Below, piece by piece: positions 36,901-48,924 of a stretch of DNA of 64,000 bases. The stretch is from Siderastrea radians (Eukaryota > Cnidaria > Anthozoa > Scleractinia > Rhizangiidae): NCBI GenBank assembly GCA_964017195.1, contig OZ024894.1, positions 8,260,963-8,324,962 on the forward strand, in the 5' to 3' direction. Made by a program: the position numbers and the translations under genes. The stretch's first letter is position 1. Each line of letters opens with the position of its first letter. Below the pieces are notes generated by a model. That model searched no databases, was not told where the DNA came from, and saw only the letters and a list, made by a program, of their open reading frames with translations.

Positions 36901-39900
36901 ATCTTCGGTTTAGTTAATAAAAATGCCGCAAAATCCCGATGATAAGCTCCCCCCCTTCCCGTTTATAAGTCCTCCAGTTGATAAGTCCATCCACATGGAA
37001 ACAAAAAAAATATTCTGGTTTTAAGCCCCCCCCCCCCGATTATAACCCCCTCCCCCCCCCTTCCCGCTTAAAAGCCTTCCTCTACTTTTCCTTGTTGTCT
37101 ATAAATATAATCAGAAAACTTTTATTGCAAATTCGTGTACGACCATACTTGCGTCACGTCGGATCATAATAGATCGTGATCAGTCAATATAATCACTTTA
37201 CAGAACAAGTAGACTGTGGAAAAATATACATTTTTACTTTCTCGTAACTGTGTTAAATTTCAAGTGCAAAACAGTTATTAACAGCCGACATGCCGGCAGG
37301 GCACCTAGACAAGGCTTCAGCTTTTTCCAGCGTCAAAGGGTTTTACATTTCAGACATTTGTGTACCACGGGTATTTTCCATTATGAGGACGCTCCATACA
37401 AAGACCTCTGTGCCTCGCGTAAACTGCTGCATGTTTTTAGTTAGTTTAAGCTTATTTCTTATTAGCTCATTCCGAAACGTTTTTTAATGCCGTTTATAAG
37501 CCCCCTTCCCCCCGGATATAAGCCCCCGTTTATAAGCCCACCCAAGACCCCTTACGAATTTCTAAAATCCCGATCATAAGCCCAGGGCTTATAATCGGGA
37601 TTTTATGGTAATCACAATAGCTCTATGTTTATAGATAATGTTAAGTTGATTACATGCTGAGCTAATAACAACAATGGATAGTACAAAACCGTCACAACGT
37701 GTCTGGTACTGTATGATACCAATACCGTTACAAAAGAAGGTGTCTGATACTGGCTGATACAAATACCGTTACAAAGTGTCAGTCACTGTATGACACCGGA
37801 AAGTACAAAGAGTTAATTAAAATAAAATGGAGTTTTTGAATTTGCATATTGTACTTTAACTAGTTCACGTTCTTCCCTTCACGTGAAAAAAGTTAACATT
37901 CATCAATTAAGGAAAATACAAAAAAGATAACTGTATTTATTAAAATAATCACAAAACTACCTGCTCCTATAGGAACGACTACTCCAAATAGCTTCCAAAT
38001 GTCCTGAGCCACCTCCAAATTAACCCCAGCTCCCCAGCCAAAGGATTTTTCTCGTCCACTTTCTCACCAGGCTGCTTGCTCATATTTAAAGATGAAAAAC
38101 AACAAGGGAAAACATAAACGCAAAAACACAATGCGGACCGCTGAGGAAACAGTAAAGTCGACTTAATTTCCTTCAAAAATAAGACTTCAGCAAGACATTC
38201 ACCGGCAGCGCTTTTTGCAGCATTCTTTGGAAAGCTTATTAAGGTCAAGAAGAGTACTCGTCAAACTACAGTTGCTCTGTTAAAAAAACGAATGAACTCA
38301 CTTCAGTTGCTCCCGGCAGCCGGGGAGCGACTCGACAGACTTTGTAATCTAAATACCGGTACGCATTTTTCACTGATTCCCATGCCCACTGGCTGTTTAA
38401 TTCTGTCATTCAGTTCATTAAACAACTTTGCTAAAATAAACAATATCGCCCAGGCATCAGGCCGTTTACTGGGAAAAGTCACCCGAAAAATGTTTCTGAA
38501 GCTTCCAAGCACAATCATGGAGGAAAAATGGCACAACTTTTTCGCCCACGAAGTATTACTCGGGTATTTTAAAGACCACACCCTAAACTATTTTTCGGAA
38601 GCTTTTAGAGTCTCTTTTTGGACAAAATAGCTTTAGAACGAGAACTGTTTCACCTATAGTTACTTGAATAACTTTTTCGTTTCGATCTACAGACACGCTA
38701 CGAAACCATGCTACACTGAACTCACTCACTGAATCGGCGATTCTAATTTATTTTAGTCTCTAAATTAGGATAGAAATGGCATTCACTTCAAGTGAGGAAG
38801 CTGAAAATATAATAGTACAGGGAGCTGATAAAATATTCCACAACTGAAAAAACATAGAGCTTTACACTAAGACTATAAACTTGACGACAGAGCCACTGAC
38901 TCTTCAGTTTGTTGGATAATTAAATTTGCAATCAGTCAAAACAACCCAATGTGCGGTGACGAATACTAAACTGGATTGAGAAAACAACACCGACCCAGTC
39001 TAAAATAGTCACACTATCTATTAAATTTTGGGATAAAATGTAAACCAGTTGCAAAATGAGAATTGCTCAAAAAACGAACTTTAACGAAAAAAATCTTAAA
39101 AGACTACGCAATTCGCGCAATGAACTGCAATTTTTTAAGCTTACATCTGGCCCCAGTTGTTCAAAAGTTGGATAGCGCTATCCACCGGATAAATCACTAT
39201 TCAGTGGATAAGTATTAGGGAAACCGATTGCGTTATCCACTGGATAGTGATTTATCCGGTGGATAGCGCTATCCAACTTTTGAACAACTGGGGCCAGATC
39301 GCTTATTTACGAAATTCCTTTGATGGTTAAACGTAGAAAATGGGACAACTGACCTTCACAAAATTAAAACTGCATTGAGATAAGTACTTGTTTGCCTGCA
39401 TTCATACATATAAATGTAACTCTAACTAGAATAACTGGTGTGACATTGCTGGTAGACGAACACAAACACGATGCTCGACTGAACAGGCGACAACCTCGTT
39501 CCCGGGGACCTTTCTCCTTATGATGTAGGAAAACTCAGTTTGCCCTGCGTACTGAGCTCCGATTGGTCAATTTCAAGTTCAGTCGCGTGCACCGTATGCC
39601 AGGATTATCTGCAAAGTATACACTGTTAGCAGTTGCAGATGCAACTGCAAACTGCATTCCAATGTCAGCCCCTTAAAAGAAAAGAGTCCCACATATTCCG
39701 AAATTCTCATTAAAAGTAGTATAATGTCGAAGAATTCTAACTTTTAACCCCCTCTCCCCACAACATACCGGTATCTCCTCGCCACCACCCAAAAATATAT
39801 GAAAATGTTAATGTTATTCCGGCCAGTGAGCCAGCCCGACTCAAAGGCTGGTCAGCGGTTGCCGTGGAGAGATAAACATGGCGGTTTAATACTTCATCAG

Positions 39901-42900
39901 CATTCGATGTGCATCGTTTTGTCGTGAAAAAACGTCGATGTACGACCAATATTAAAAGGAAAATACAAAGTATCTGCTTCATACACTACAATAAGCCAAA
40001 GTCTGGGTGGCAGAATGCTTTCTTTTTGCGGAATCATCGAGCGAAATTCGAAAGCTAACAAGCTTACCTCTGGAAAATGGACGCAGGTAAGTCAAGCTTT
40101 AGTCGTTTAAAAACAATTTATTCGCTTCCACTTGAACTTTAAGACAATCAAATTGATTTTTTTATTTTATTTCTGATGGTTTTAGATCTGTCTACGAGGG
40201 AATTTGATGCCACGATTTATGTTGACAAGTCTCTCAAAATCGAGGCAAAACATGGAGATCGTCGAAATTAGGCAAGTTCACAGAGTTATATATTTTTCAT
40301 CAAAGACTGGACGCAAGCTTTTTCTCGGTGATTACATTTCCTATGGTGCCTACTTCTCAGCTGTGTTGGTTTGGTTGAAATAAGCCGCCTCACTTTTTCA
40401 AAAATACGTTTTGAAATTAGTCAGTCTTCGCGTGTTTGATTTAGCTGTGTAATGGGGGTGGCGCTAAAGTCTCACCGCTGGCTGAATTCAAACTCAACGG
40501 TCGCAAACACGCTTTAGTGAATTACAAAGATTTATTATAACTGGCTGTGGTGTTTGTTTTGTACAGGGTTTGTTAGTTTTTGTTAAATTGCTCTTCAAAG
40601 TTGGGTAAAATTTCAGCCTCGATATAGCCCGTCACAAGCGTTCCATCGGGTGAACCGAAAATCCCTTAAAACTCCAAAAATTTAAAAGATCCGATCAAGG
40701 GGATTGTGCTTTAAGTGTAGGTACATGAAAGTCTTTCAACACACACGAAATGAGCGAAATCTATTTTTCAACCCAGATCGACCAGACCGCTCTTAGGGAG
40801 AGAGCCTCTTAAAATGGATAACAATAACTTAGTGAAGTACTTGGCAATGTCACGGTGGATAACTGCAAAGGATAATCATTGACCACTCAGGCTTGGCATA
40901 CCCCGTAAATACTGAGCTAAGACCATAAACAAAATTTCAGGTTTCATGAAATAATAATAGGCTAGGCTTTTGATAGTTACCTCCGGTATATCTGCTATGT
41001 TCTGTCCAGCACCCTTGTACAGTTGGATGCAGATGCTCCTCAGGAGAGGCCTGATGCCAGATGAATCCGGTGATGTGCCAATGAATCGCAAAACGACTAT
41101 AGCAGATTCGTCTTCCAACCACTGTTTAACTTCCGTAGCAATTTTGGCCATGATCGAGGTTTTCCCGCAGCCTGATTCTCCGTACAACACTACGCCATGA
41201 TTTTCCTGTTCCACTAAGGTCTTCTTCGAAGCTTCCAGAAACTCTTTACGTCCATGGAATGATTTACACTTCTTTTGGCAAAAGGAACCATGTTGGAAGA
41301 GCTCTTCAGCAAATGAATCTCGTGAGTCAGACGTCTCATTCTCTTTAATCCCGTTGTCGATCATCTGAGTCAAAGTGGCATAAAAGTCTTCGCACAACTT
41401 CTCTATATAGTGGGAGTGCGCTGGTGTTGTCGATGGATCCACGCCGTTGTCCGACCATTTGACGTCATAAGTCACGATGTTTGCGCTTGGTAAGGCACGA
41501 AGGAGGTCTTTTTCTCGAAGTGTGTTGAGAAGTTTCTGGGCCGTTTGGTCTACGGATGCATTTGCTCCCCACGTTTTGTCGATGAATTTTCCAGCGTTTC
41601 TACTATCGATATTTGCGCCAAGATCCGAAATGACTCGCTTGAACCAGAAGCAATGTTTGGAAGGGCTCGAAGCATTAATAATACCTCGACGGATTTCATC
41701 CTCAGTAACTGTGGAAGAAACGCAACATCTTATTAAAACATGACTATTCAACTTTGGTATGACCATATCAGTGCTCAGTGTGTCTGACTGAACGTGTCCT
41801 CATTTCTTTTTTAATCGCATTTATTCGTTAAGTCATCCCATTCAAATTTGATCGTAAATATCTTTCGGTGTGCGATAAATTACGTTGGATTTTGGGAGAA
41901 CTATTTGATAAGCTCTCCCAAAATCTATTTTTTAGAAAGAACATCATTTCTCTCTGTTTTGCATTTATTCGTTAAATTACCCTTTCAAATTCAAATTCAA
42001 ATCTATCGTTGTGATTTTACTATACCTTGTGAAAATAACTGGAGATAACTAAGCACTGAAACCGTCGTCTGGGCCAAAAACGCGAAAGTGATTCGCCCAA
42101 TTGTCCTAATCGACAATGATCGCACCAGTTCCTTGAAAAGTACAAATTCTTTTTTTTAAATCGTTGTTTTGTTTTCCGATTGCAGTGGTTACGTCGCCCT
42201 CACTCGTCTGGTTGTTAATAGTAATGCCTTCTTAGCTGCCACTAGACATATCAAGAGGAAGTCGTACCTGACATATAGTACTTGTGTCGCTCGCTCTTCT
42301 TAACCAAGGCCTTGTCAGCAGCCATCCTCAAAACAACCTGCATTCTCTCAAACGCCACCCACCAATCAGAAGACGCCTTCTTACGTAAATCATTGTTCTC
42401 ATAGTCCCGATAGTGAGGTAGCAGTGACGTGATTGGCTGCAGCAGATACTGTGCGGGAACTGCGTTGTCATCTCGCCAAAACCAGTGTTTCAACAATTGA
42501 TGATCGTCATCGTTGTCAACTGCTGCAAGAAGCTTCTCGAACTCGGAAGCGACGATCTTGGCTGGGAAGGGACGGTAACCATATTTTTGTCCTAAGAAGG
42601 TCTGAAAATGGCAAGCACAACGATTCATTTAGAAAGAGAAGTCCGCTAAAATTATATTGCTTGAAGTTTCAGTAAAGTTGGGCCTCGGCAGGAATTACCC
42701 TCAGTATTATTGTCAATAATATCCAGTAATGTCCCATATAAAAAAAAAACCGCATCACATCGCGGATTAAAGTTGCTGTTTGCAATGGACAAAGTAAGAT
42801 TTTCTTCTAGTTAATTACAGCACGGGTTTAATCCAAAAATATGCATAAAACCAACTGCATTTTATGTAAATGACATTTTGCGCGATATTAAAAGCAATAT

Positions 42901-43521
42901 TGATTGAACTTTGGAGTAAGATCCAGGAAGAAACTTGGAATTGAATACGTGCAATTCCTCTCCGAGTGTTTTGCGTTTGGTTGTGTTAAAAAACAACCAT
43001 CCCTCCTAAATGGATATCATTAATCATTAAAACTCTTTTATAATGTAGAGGAAAGAAGATAGCCATTGATAATTATATTGAAAGAAAAAGCTGTCGTTTG
43101 CAGTGATCTCTCTAAAAGGGTATCATTGGGACTGGCTAGCGTCCTTTTCGGAGAGGTGTCCCAAGGAGATAAAGTGAAAGAACTGAAATACGACAAGGAA
43201 TTATTGCTTCATTCTGTCGTTGAGGTTAATGAAATAAAGGAGTGCAATGCGGGAGAACTGTTCTTCTTACAGAAGGTGTCTTATGATTAGATTGACTAGT
43301 TGTAGTTTTAATACTCACAATGAAGCTGGGTCCAGTTGAGAGCTTCTGACATGCGCGTAGCTCCCTCATGCAGAGCTCAGTGGTCATGTGATCGTCAGTG
43401 GACTCGTCCCGGACTCCCCATCTCATGTCCACAACTTGAAAGTCATAGCCTCTCTCTTGACAGAAGGACTTCAGACGAGGATACACTCGCTCCATTAGAG
43501 TATTGCGCTCCACAGATGTAT
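30974..43521 (-). CDS. NWD-type STAND NTPase (DUF4062-like, NACHT, WD/propeller), copy 1
   Basis: Five exons in consistent phase: A 43521-43319, B 42601-42268, C 41708-40981, D 34830-34618, E 34276-30974 (stop). Exons A and B give the DUF4062-like module (DTSVERNTLMERVYPRLKSF, then GQKYGYRPFP). Exon C has the NACHT P-loop GESGCGKTS (about 41157-41186) and D has Walker B FLVLDSLDQLS (about 34736-34768). The 1,100-codon exon E starts with a winged-helix-like NACHT-associated region (NGLTEPELEDLLSL), then a divergent WD/beta-propeller region (VKVWDVDSGKVV, IKIWSVESGQVL) and an acidic tail. There is no membrane segment, so a cytoplasmic sensor is likely. NACHT-WD proteins oligomerise on ligand binding; the trigger here is unknown. 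The exon bearing SSTFT is missing upstream, so the start is unresolved. The C-D intron is 6.15 kb against 375 bp in copy 2. Confidence 0.85.
34991..35579. mobile_element. TTAA-flanked MITE with CCCTTTCCCGTCA ends (piggyBac-like ends)
   Basis: The left edge reads TTAACCCTTTCCCGTCAG and the right edge GACGGGAAAGAGTTTTAA. TTAA edges and CCCTTT termini resemble piggyBac non-autonomous elements; this is an inference from ends only. It contains TGACGTCA-type half palindromes near 35490-35515 and no transposase. It lies in the C-D intron of NWD copy 1. Confidence 0.7.
36251..36428 (-). other. Conserved tiny spliced ORF in the left arm
   Basis: On the minus strand ATGGACGCAG is followed by a GTAAGT donor (36418). 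The acceptor at 36322 leads to a frame ending GDRRN and a stop (36251-36253). The mirror arm has the same start, splice sites and stop at about 40079-40271. The peptide is about 26 residues (MDADLTTREFDAT...) and its function is unknown. It may be only the first exons of a gene whose remainder is gone. Confidence 0.3.
36924..37610. mobile_element. MITE with AAAATCCCGATTATAAGC-type ends
   Basis: The left end AAAATCCCGATGATAAGC is mirrored by GCTTATAATCGGGATTTT on the right. C-rich ATAAGCCCCC repeats lie on the inner sides (about 36945-37070 and 37490-37545). The architecture parallels the MITE at 16057-16832. There is no coding capacity. Confidence 0.75.
37660..37810. repeat. Two to three imperfect direct repeats of about 55 bp
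   Basis: Phrases such as GTCTGGTACTGTATGATACC and AATACCGTTACAAA recur near 37680-37735, 37740-37775 and 37776-37800. Confidence 0.5.
37811..39144. other. Interior of the 5.1-kb element, no gene recognised
   Basis: Overlapping short frames occur on both strands at 38290-38630 (112 and 92 codons), with no known motif. Not supported as genes. Confidence 0.4.
39145..39299. mobile_element. Foldback MITE with ATCTGGCCCCAGTTGTTC ends
   Basis: Inverted copies of about 66 bp (through GTTGGATAGCGCTATCCACC) face each other across a short centre, giving an almost complete hairpin of about 155 bp. From memory, the same termini are common in cnidarian genomes. Confidence 0.88.
40876..40980 (-). other. 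Conserved start of the C-D intron of NWD copy 1
   Basis: The donor is CCGGAG followed by GTAACT at 40980. The next 100 bp match copy 2 (58870-58999). The frame stays open past the donor, so unspliced ORF calls extend too far here. Confidence 0.6.
41888..41925. other. 12-bp perfect inverted repeat with 14-nt loop
   Basis: GATTTTGGGAGA and TCTCCCAAAATC flank ACTATTTGATAAGC in the B-C intron of NWD copy 1. This is a small hairpin of unknown meaning. Confidence 0.5.
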
Positions 43522-44489
43522 CTAGAGAGGATTTTATATAGATTAATTTCTAAGTGAGACTCTCAAATATTATCCTGCTTGCAAGCAAGCTGCGATTTTA
43601 ACCATTGTATGTTAATTATAATTTAGAGCAAATTCTTCAAGAGTTATTAGTGAGAACAACTTTGATCCTTGACCATGTATTTTGGACGTAGAGCACATTT
43701 TTTCATTTCCTCAAGTTTATGGTCAATGGTTCTAATACTTTCTCCTCAAATTACTTAGACACTGACATGTATCCTAGTAAATAAAGAGAATATAGCAAAT
43801 AATCACAAAAGGACATTTTCTTGATGTAAGACGCAATTTGAACAGTTAGTATCACAATAAATTATTTGTTGACTCACTTATAGAGAACTCAGTGGAGAAT
43901 TCATTTATCTATATAGCATGGCCTAAACGTTCCCTGGCAGCCAACATTAATGTTATCACCCTTTCGTTTTATGATGCTAACTCAGTTATGAGTCGACTGA
44001 ACTGAGTGCTATTCAGCAGCTTTTAGCCTCTTCCAGGATCTGAGTTAGTAGGAAAAGCGAACGAGAATACGACCGCGAAAAACGCGTAGGGACTTAGAGG
44101 AGCTTCTTTTCCGCCACCGCCCCCTTTTATCCAGGTCCCACGCGTCTTAATTTCCTGGTCCCTTTCTAACCTACTACCTGAGGGCCTGGAACAGACTTTG
44201 CAGATTTCATTTCCTTATTCACTCGCTAAAATTCACCAAATTTTGACTAATCTGCGCTCGAACTGTTTTCTATAATGGCGCGATGGCGGGGGGCTTTAAG
44301 GTCATTCCCCCAAAATAAAATTTAACATAGGATTTTTGTCTAGCTCACAAGTTGTTAACTATCGTGCAACGTTTTGAAATATAAAATAAAAAGAATAGGT
44401 CCCCGTGCCCATTTACGAGATATCATCGTCTCAAGTTACCCCATAATTCCTTGCAATTTCGCTTAACGAACACATGTTAAAACAAATGG
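43522..44489. other. Region upstream of NWD copy 1 exon A, no exon 0 found
   Basis: The first 60 bp match the copy 2 intron, then similarity fades. No stretch encoding the expected SSTFT end of exon 0 or an acidic tract was found on the minus strand. Confidence 0.5.
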
Positions 44490-44634
44490 AAAGAAGATCG
44501 TCGCAGTTATTAACGCAACTTATGCAGTTGCGAAAAGAAAGCCTGAAAAATCAGGCTTGCCGGCAAGGCTGATTTTTTCAGGCTTTCTTTTCGCAACTGC
44601 ATAAGTTGCGTTAATAACTGCGACGATCTTCTTT
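44490..44634. mobile_element. Foldback MITE, near-perfect 145-bp hairpin
   Basis: AAGAAGATCGTCGCAGTTAT at the left is mirrored exactly at the right. The arms continue through GCGAAAAGAAAGCCTGAAAA to a centre at GCTTGCCGGCAAGGC. It has no coding capacity. Confidence 0.92.
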
Positions 44635-45972
44635 ACATTTATTTCTTCATTCCGCAGTTCAAATATATGAATGTCGTATATTCATAATTTTGAACACATG
44701 TTAATTTGATCAGTTTACGCTACTTTCCGTAGGAAGAGGAATCACATAATTAAAGCAAATCTTGAAACAATGTACTAGACGTAAGTTATCGATAACAAGG
44801 AACAATTTACCACAAGTTTTGTGGCAGATGCTCAAAGCATCAGACGAAATTGACTTTTAACCTTCCTTGCGTGCGTGTTCTTGAGGTCGTTATTTTATCT
44901 CCGAACATCAAAAAGAGGATGAATGGAAGGTCAAAAATATTTGGAAAAAAAGATAGGTCCCCATGCTTGTTTAAGAGTAAATAACAATTCTTTTCTCTGG
45001 TGAGCTAAGCCTCATAGAAACCTATTACTCCCTGGACGTGCGTGCAATGTGAGCGCGCGTTAATGACGCAACAAATTGTGCACACTAAGGTTGTGTAATG
45101 CAATACAGGGGAATGACCTTAAAATCAAAGCGACAAACGCGCTCGGGATCGTCGAACACCCTACAAAATGCCTTAAATACGGTTGCACGGTCGTGTTCTC
45201 GGAATTGTTACGTCACTTACACGCAAACCGGGAAAATAACACATATTTTTCTCTTGTTTCCCTTAAAGTCTGTATGGTTCAGGACACGGATGCTTACTCC
45301 TAAATATTAAATTTTTTAAACATTCTAAGGATTTCTTTTTTACTATTGAAACAGAACCACTAGATGAACAGTTTTCACAATACTGCCAAGTTTGAAGGTA
45401 ATTCACCGAAGGCAACTCGAGAATTGGCGTCAAATAGGTGAAAAATGGCAAAAAACTTGGCCATCTTTACGATTGGTTGTTGCCCTGTTGCCCTAGGAAA
45501 AATATTTGATGCAAAAATTTGACCAAAAAAGAAACCCTTAGCTTGTCAGCTGTTGTAAGTGCCTTGAACATAAACCCTAAGGTAAAACTTACATACTTTG
45601 ACTTAACCTCTTCATCCTAACAGACATGTATGCCGTTGATGCTACAGGCGAGCCACCTAGTTGAACTTTTTCGTATTGTTAAACACGGCAAAATTTGCTT
45701 ATTTAACCAAATGGGCTCACTTTTCTTCGTTCTTCTTTATTTTCAGCTTTAACATTCTTTTATTTTCCATAAAAGAAGGAGAAAAAGCCCCAAATGAGCG
45801 ATTTTTACCTTGGAATCCGTCTGTTAATTATTAACTGCAAATTTAAATTTTCAATCACCTTCAAAACTTCAATTTTTTCTTTCCGCCGTAATTTCCTAAA
45901 ATTCGCCCCTCCCCCCTTTTGTTTTTCTTCCTTTAAAACATTTTCAAATTCCTGAAAAAAATTCTCAAACAT
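44635..45972. other. No recognised gene
   Basis: AT-rich, short frames only. Confidence 0.4.
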
Positions 45973-47824
45973 TTAAGGTGACTTGATCGAAATAAATGAC
46001 GCGCTCTATGCCTCTCTAAAAACTCTAATAACATCGTCATTTCTAGCTCGATTGCCTTGAAACTTTCGCATTTTATACACAATTTATCAAGGAATAATAT
46101 GTATGTCAACACGTAGATGTACTGTTCGTTAATTTTGCGTGATTTTGCTTTTATTGAACACTACTTTTTTGATAAAAATTGCTATTCTGACAAAACTTAG
46201 CGCTACGATTTGGTTTAAACTTCTAGAATCAGCTTATAATAACATCTTACCTTGACTCTTCAAGTTTCCGCAAAATCGTAGGAACAGAAATCCCGGCACA
46301 ATTTGAACGTCCAAATAACAACCCTAGACGGACTCAAAGTTTGGACCGCTCCAGCGCTTTCCAGATTTGACTGAAGAGCGTAATATCTCCAGATAAAGTA
46401 AGTTCAATGTATGGTTGTAGTTAGTTCCAAACCGCATTTGGCTATCCGCAACGGTAAAAAAGTTTGGGCGGCTATTATAAACTCACTTTCTGCACCAAAA
46501 TGTAACAAAGTCGCCAAATTCACATTTTTCTGAATTATATGAAAACTAACTGGACGAATTGAATAAAACTACCGGAACATGAAACTGAATCTTTTACACA
46601 TACTTTGCCCTATTTTACTTCGTTGGGGCGGTCTTGGTTTGGACAATATATTTTTTGAAGGTGATGCACCATCGAAACTCTGTTCTGTATACGGCTTTGT
46701 TGTTATCTGAATTCCACAATAGCGCTATGCAAATTTCCTTGCATTTGATGAGAATTTGAGGAATTTACACATTGGCTAGGGGGGTGCATTGACGGTGTTT
46801 GGTCGCTACACGCTTTGGTGGTTTTACGTATCTGTTCTAGAATTTCATGACCATGCTAATTGAAAATAAAGGAACAATTATTATCCGATGAAATGCTACA
46901 TGTTGATATCAGGCGACACACTTTTTTGTATATCTCGAAAGGACGATTTTAACCTTCACCTGGCATGACATTATAGACACGTAAAACCACCAAAACGTGT
47001 AGCGACCAAACACCCCCCTAGCCAATGTGTAAATTCCTCAAATTCTCATCAAATGCAAGGAAATTTGCATAGCGCTGTTGTGGAATTCAGATAACAACAA
47101 AGCCGTATACAGAACAGAGTTTCGATAGTGCATCACTTTCAAAAAATATATTGTCAAAACCAAGACCGCCCCAGCAAAGTAAAATAGCGCAAAGTATGTG
47201 TAAAGGATTCAGTTTCATGTTCCGATAGTTTTATCCAATTCGTCCGGTTAGTTTTCATATAATTCAGAAAAACGTGAATTTGGCGACTTCGTTATATTTT
47301 GGTGCAGAAAGTGAGTTCATAATAGCCGCCCAAACTTTTTCATCGTTGCGGATAGCCAAATGCGATTTGGAACTAACTATAACGATACATTGAACTTACT
47401 TTACACGGAGTTATTACGCTTTTCAGTCAAATTTGGAAAGCGCTGGAGTGGTCCAAACTTTGAAGTCCGTCTAGGGTTGTTATTTGGACGTTCAAATTGT
47501 GCCGGGATTTCTGTTCCTACGATTTTGCGGAAACTTGAAGAGTCAAGGTAAGATGTTATTATAAGCTGATTCTAGAAGTTTAAACCAAATCGTAGCACTC
47601 AGTTTTGTTAGAATAGCAATTTTATCAAAAAAGTAGTGTTCAATAAAAGCAAAATCACGCAAAATTAACGAACAGTACATCTACGCGTTGACGTACATAT
47701 TATTCCTCGATAAATTGTGTGTAAAATGCGAAAGTTTCAAGGCAATCGAGTTAGAAATGACGATGTTATTAGAGTTTTTAGAGAGGCATAGAGCGCGTCA
47801 TTTATTTCGATCGAGTCACCTTAA
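45973..47824. mobile_element. 1.85-kb TTAA-flanked palindrome
   Basis: TTAAGGTGACTTGATCGAAA at 45973 is mirrored at the right edge, ending TCGAGTCACCTTAA at 47824. Inverted arms of about 850 bp match with few changes and face each other across about 155 bp (46825-46980). A frame of 63 codons lies in the right arm (47360-47551, plus) with a decayed counterpart in the left. No transposase is seen, so a non-autonomous foldback element is likely. Confidence 0.88.
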
Positions 47825-47897
47825 TATGGCATTCACTACAAATTACTGAGAGCTCTTGAATTGTGGATCGAGTTAAGTCTCTTTGAGATAAACAAGC

Positions 47898-48605
47898 TTA
47901 AGGTTACTCCGGACCTTCGCGGGTGTCCTCCCGTGTCCTCCGGGTAAAAAATTCGTAAGCGTGCCATTTTAAAGGAAAGCACGGCAAACTATATATATCG
48001 TTGGAAAGCCTAATAAATGTAGATTTCGGAAAAAAATATGAATTACCAGTTTTTTTTAATTCCACAAAAGAAAATTGGAAAAATGAGCGCAAAAATGACC
48101 ATGCGTCATTCAATCAAACAAATGAATAAATAGGGTACCAAAATTCGGCAGATTTCTGTGAAATTTGGCCTGAACATTCCTTAGATGTTGTGGAACAAAA
48201 TTACGTCAGGGATTTTTGAAGTTTATAATATTTCACCCATGGCGATCTTCAATGCAATGCCCATCGCGTATTCTTTGCTGCTCGAACTTGACAGATTAGT
48301 TAAAAACAACCAGTCAGAATATCGAAAAATGCTGATACGCTTTTGATGATTTATCCTTTGTGTTTAACACTGTGCAGTTATTTTGCCAATGCGCTTGGAT
48401 TTGATACCCTATTAATTCAATGGAATGATACATGGTCATTTTCGTGGTTGTTTGCGATTTTCTTTTATGGAATTGAAGAAACCGGCAATTTGTATTTTTT
48501 CCGAAATCTACATTTGTTAAGCTTTCCAACGATGTATAGTTTGCCGTGTTTCGCTTTAAAATGGTGCGAATACGAATATTTTCCCCGAGGACACCCGTGT
48601 TTGCC
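47898..48605. mobile_element. Second foldback element, TTAAGGTTACTCCGG left end
   Basis: The left arm (about 47925-48125) and right arm (about 48420-48605) are inverted copies containing GAGGACACCCGTG, TTAAAATGGTGCG and TTCCGAAATCTACATTTGTT. The left edge has TTAA at 47898; the right edge has lost its terminal match. Divergence is greater than in the neighbouring palindrome. Confidence 0.65.
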
Positions 48606-48637
48606 CAGAATGCTTCCCTACTGGCATGAGCTGGAAG

Positions 48638-48718
48638 GGCAAAAAAAAAAAACAAAAACAAAACAAAAACAAAAAACAAAAAAAAAAACAAAAAAGGAAA
48701 GAAAGAAAGAAAGAAACT
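48638..48718. repeat. A-rich low-complexity tract
   Basis: Runs of AAAAC and AAAG units. Lys-rich and Phe-rich frames across it are artefacts. Confidence 0.85.
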
Positions 48719-48924
48719 AGCCCCTTTCGGAAGGCGTTTCACTGTGTAGCCCACTACAGGGAATCCCCCGCGGTCCAGCGCTCTTACGACATTATTGGCC
48801 AGTTCTATTCCTCTAGCTATGGGGTTTCGTAGAGTCTTATTTAGAAGTTTGTTTTGCAAATACAAGGCCACAACTTAGCCTGACGTATCTCATTTTAAGG
48901 CAATTCCCATGAGTCCTCGCAGCC

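Larger units (their letters stand above)
35716..40812. mobile_element. 5.1-kb TTAA-flanked element with inverted arms of about 1 kb
   Basis: The edges are TTAAGAGGCTGTCTCCCTAA at 35716 and its near mirror ending at 40812. The arms (about 35716-36690 and 39835-40812) align in inverse orientation throughout, with moderate divergence. Between them are a MITE, a foldback element and unassigned DNA, and no transposase. It accounts for most of the swelling of the NWD copy 1 intron. TTAA plus GAG termini resemble the 8.3-kb element, but the arms are otherwise different. Confidence 0.75.

Noticed and set aside
40876..40980. Extension VTIKSLAYYYF... after the NACHT P-loop exon
   Set aside because: It lies past the conserved donor and differs from copy 2. 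The next exon (DMKSLKEY...) joins in phase.
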